Of a stretch of DNA of 6,632 bases, positions 5,434-6,632 are shown one piece after another. The position numbers and the translations under genes are program-made. The stretch spans positions 1 through 6,632 of the forward strand of contig CAKOMU010000048.1 of NCBI GenBank assembly GCA_934096755.1. The letters run 5' to 3'. The notes under the pieces are model-generated. The model was given only the letters and a program-made list of their open reading frames with translations. It made no database searches and had not been told where the DNA came from. Position 1 is the stretch's first letter; each line of letters opens with the position of its first letter. The DNA comes from an uncultured Bacilli bacterium. Lineage in GTDB: Bacteria > Bacillota_I > Bacilli_A > RF39 > UBA660.

Positions 5434-6591
5434 ATGGGCAAGTTGTTTTCAAAAATAGATATACCTTTATTTATCATGATGATTTTATATATTGTTCTAG
5501 GTCTTGTCATGGTTTATAGTGCATCGAATATTACTGCTGTAGTAAGATATGGGTATGCACCGTCTCATTTTTTTGTGCGTCAAGCAATATTTGTAAGCGT
5601 AGCTCTTTTTGCTGGTATATTTATTATTTTACGTATGCCTACTAGAGCTTATGGAGCATTTGCTTGGCCATTAATGATTTTACTAATTTTTTCTTTAGCC
5701 TTTTTGTTTGTACGAGGTAAAGTAGCTGGTGGAGCGGTTAGTTGGTATGATTTAAAGTTTTTTAAAGTGCAACCAAGTGAATTTGCTAAATCTATCATAA
5801 TTGTATTTATGGCCATTTACTATAATAAGCTACATTATAAAAAAGTTAAAAATATTTATTTATATTTAGTCCCTTTAATATGCGTAGGCGTAATAGCTGG
5901 TTTAGTTTTAATGCAACCAGATATGGGAAGTGCGGCGATTATTTTAGGGATAAGTTTTTTAACTTTCATCAGTATTCCTATAGTTAAAAATAATTTTTTT
6001 AAATTCTTTAAAATTATGAGTATTGTCGCGGTGGCAGGTGTCGTCATCCTTCTTTATTCGGGTACCAATCTTTTAAGTAGTGTCCAAAAAGGAAGACTAA
6101 ACTTTCAAAATCCTTGTTCTCGTTATACAGAAGAGACTGGATATCAAGTTTGTAATGGTTTTATAGCCATTAATAATGGTGGTTTATTTGGAGTTGGCCT
6201 TGGTAATTCAACTCAAAAATATCTTTATTTACCGGAAGCTCACACTGATTTTATTTTTCCTATTATCGTAGAAGAATTAGGACTAGTAACTGGTATTCTT
6301 ATTATATTAGGTTATGCATATATGTTATCTCGCATCCTAAAAATTGCTAAAGAAGGCGAAAATTTGCGTTGTTCTATTCTAGCTTACGGTACATTTTGGT
6401 ATTTTACTTTACATATTTTAGTAAATCTTCTAGGGGTGCTTGCTTTAATCCCTTTAACTGGAGTTCCACTTCCATTACTTAGCTACGGCGGATCTTTTAC
6501 CGTCAATGCCATAATTATGCTATTTGTGGTGGAAAGAGTAAATATTGAAAATAAAAATAATAAAATAAAAAGAGAAATCAAGGCATTATAG
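5434..6591 (+). CDS. ftsW: FtsW/RodA/SpoVE-family (SEDS) peptidoglycan glycosyltransferase
   Basis: This 385-residue membrane protein has about ten helices by eye (roughly 10-30, 48-68, 76-94, 117-131, 142-160, 166-183, 191-208, 277-299, 317-340, 350-368). SEDS proteins polymerise lipid II into glycan strands with a class B PBP partner, in division (FtsW) or elongation (RodA). Family motifs are all present: QPSEFAK (113-119), QPDMGSA (161-167), NNGGLFGVGLGNS (247-259), YLPEAHTDFIF (265-275) with the predicted catalytic Asp D272, and GVPLPLLSYGGS (343-354). The PEAHTDF and PLPLLSYGGS forms favour FtsW over RodA, but the gene is outside a division cluster, so SpoVE or RodA roles stay possible. 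The large extracellular loop carries two cysteines, C228 and C240. It is divergent from the YjcZ-like gene. The start is set by AGGAG at 5424-5428. Confidence 0.93.
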   Translation: MGKLFSKIDIPLFIMMILYIVLGLVMVYSASNITAVVRYGYAPSHFFVRQAIFVSVALFAGIFIILRMPTRAYGAFAWPLMILLIFSLAFLFVRGKVAGGAVSWYDLKFFKVQPSEFAKSIIIVFMAIYYNKLHYKKVKNIYLYLVPLICVGVIAGLVLMQPDMGSAAIILGISFLTFISIPIVKNNFFKFFKIMSIVAVAGVVILLYSGTNLLSSVQKGRLNFQNPCSRYTEETGYQVCNGFIAINNGGLFGVGLGNSTQKYLYLPEAHTDFIFPIIVEELGLVTGILIILGYAYMLSRILKIAKEGENLRCSILAYGTFWYFTLHILVNLLGVLALIPLTGVPLPLLSYGGSFTVNAIIMLFVVERVNIENKNNKIKREIKAL

Positions 6592-6602
6592 CTTATTGTT
6601 AT

Positions 6603-6632
6603 ATGTTTAATAAAAAAATAAGACTATTAGAA
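6603..6632 (+). CDS. Possible start of a next gene (first ten codons only)
   Basis: An ATG 11 bases after the ftsW stop opens a frame reading MFNKKIRLLE that runs off the window. Other frames across this end contain stops. There is no good ribosome binding site directly upstream (AAGG at 6580-6583 is too far). It is a guess based on position and an open frame, and no product can be named. Confidence 0.35.
   Translation, partial: MFNKKIRLLE

Noticed and set aside
5856..6047. 63-residue open frame on the - strand inside ftsW/rodA
   Set aside because: It is antisense to a conserved membrane-protein region and has no start signals of its own.
6592..6620. Possible terminator after ftsW/rodA (TTATT with AATAA)
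   Set aside because: The arms are only five A/T pairs and are followed by A bases rather than a T-tract; a possible next gene starts inside it.

Overview
The window is AT-rich, compactly packed bacterial chromosome. Genes are short-spaced with AGGAG-type ribosome binding sites. TGA is used as a stop (end of the dgt fragment) and tryptophan is coded by TGG, so the ordinary bacterial code applies. The YmfF/YmfH protease pair, a YjcZ-like tiny membrane protein, a Firmicutes-type rpsD with a long structured leader and a wall-synthesis FtsW/RodA protein together suggest a low-GC Firmicute of the Bacilli / Erysipelotrichia / uncultured RF39-like kind that has kept its cell wall. The lineage is an inference from gene content and base composition. 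I see no mobile element, CRISPR array, tRNA or rRNA.

Left block (1-2871, + strand): the 3' end of a dGTPase-like HD hydrolase (dgt) overlaps by 4 bases the start of ymfF, which is followed after 2 bases by ymfH. The two M16 proteins look like one split protease: YmfH carries the zinc motif HFLEH, while YmfF lacks it but carries the C-terminal Arg/Tyr pair. In Bacillus this pair is tied to 5-aminopentanol modification of EF-P. The block ends at a hairpin shared with the convergent rpsD.

Middle block (2889-4465): rpsD (ribosomal protein S4, - strand) has a near-consensus sigma-A promoter and a ~155-nt leader. The leader can fold into a long-range helix with an internal hairpin and a possible pseudoknot, as expected of an S4 autoregulatory leader. 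Divergent from it is a 238-residue helical protein that I cannot identify. It converges on def, and the two genes share a perfect bidirectional terminator.

Right block (4485-6632): def (peptide deformylase, - strand) and a 60-residue YjcZ-like small membrane protein (- strand) are separate transcription units. A strong terminator between them touches the def promoter. Divergent from them is ftsW/rodA (+ strand), a complete SEDS glycosyltransferase-like protein with an unusual cysteine pair in its large extracellular loop. The first ten codons of a possible next gene run off the end.

Most of the content is core cell machinery (translation, N-terminal maturation, wall synthesis). The items most worth a second look are the rpsD leader, the split M16 pair, the unidentified 238-residue protein, the YjcZ-like protein and the FtsW cysteine pair. 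I did not find evidence for a wholly new system.
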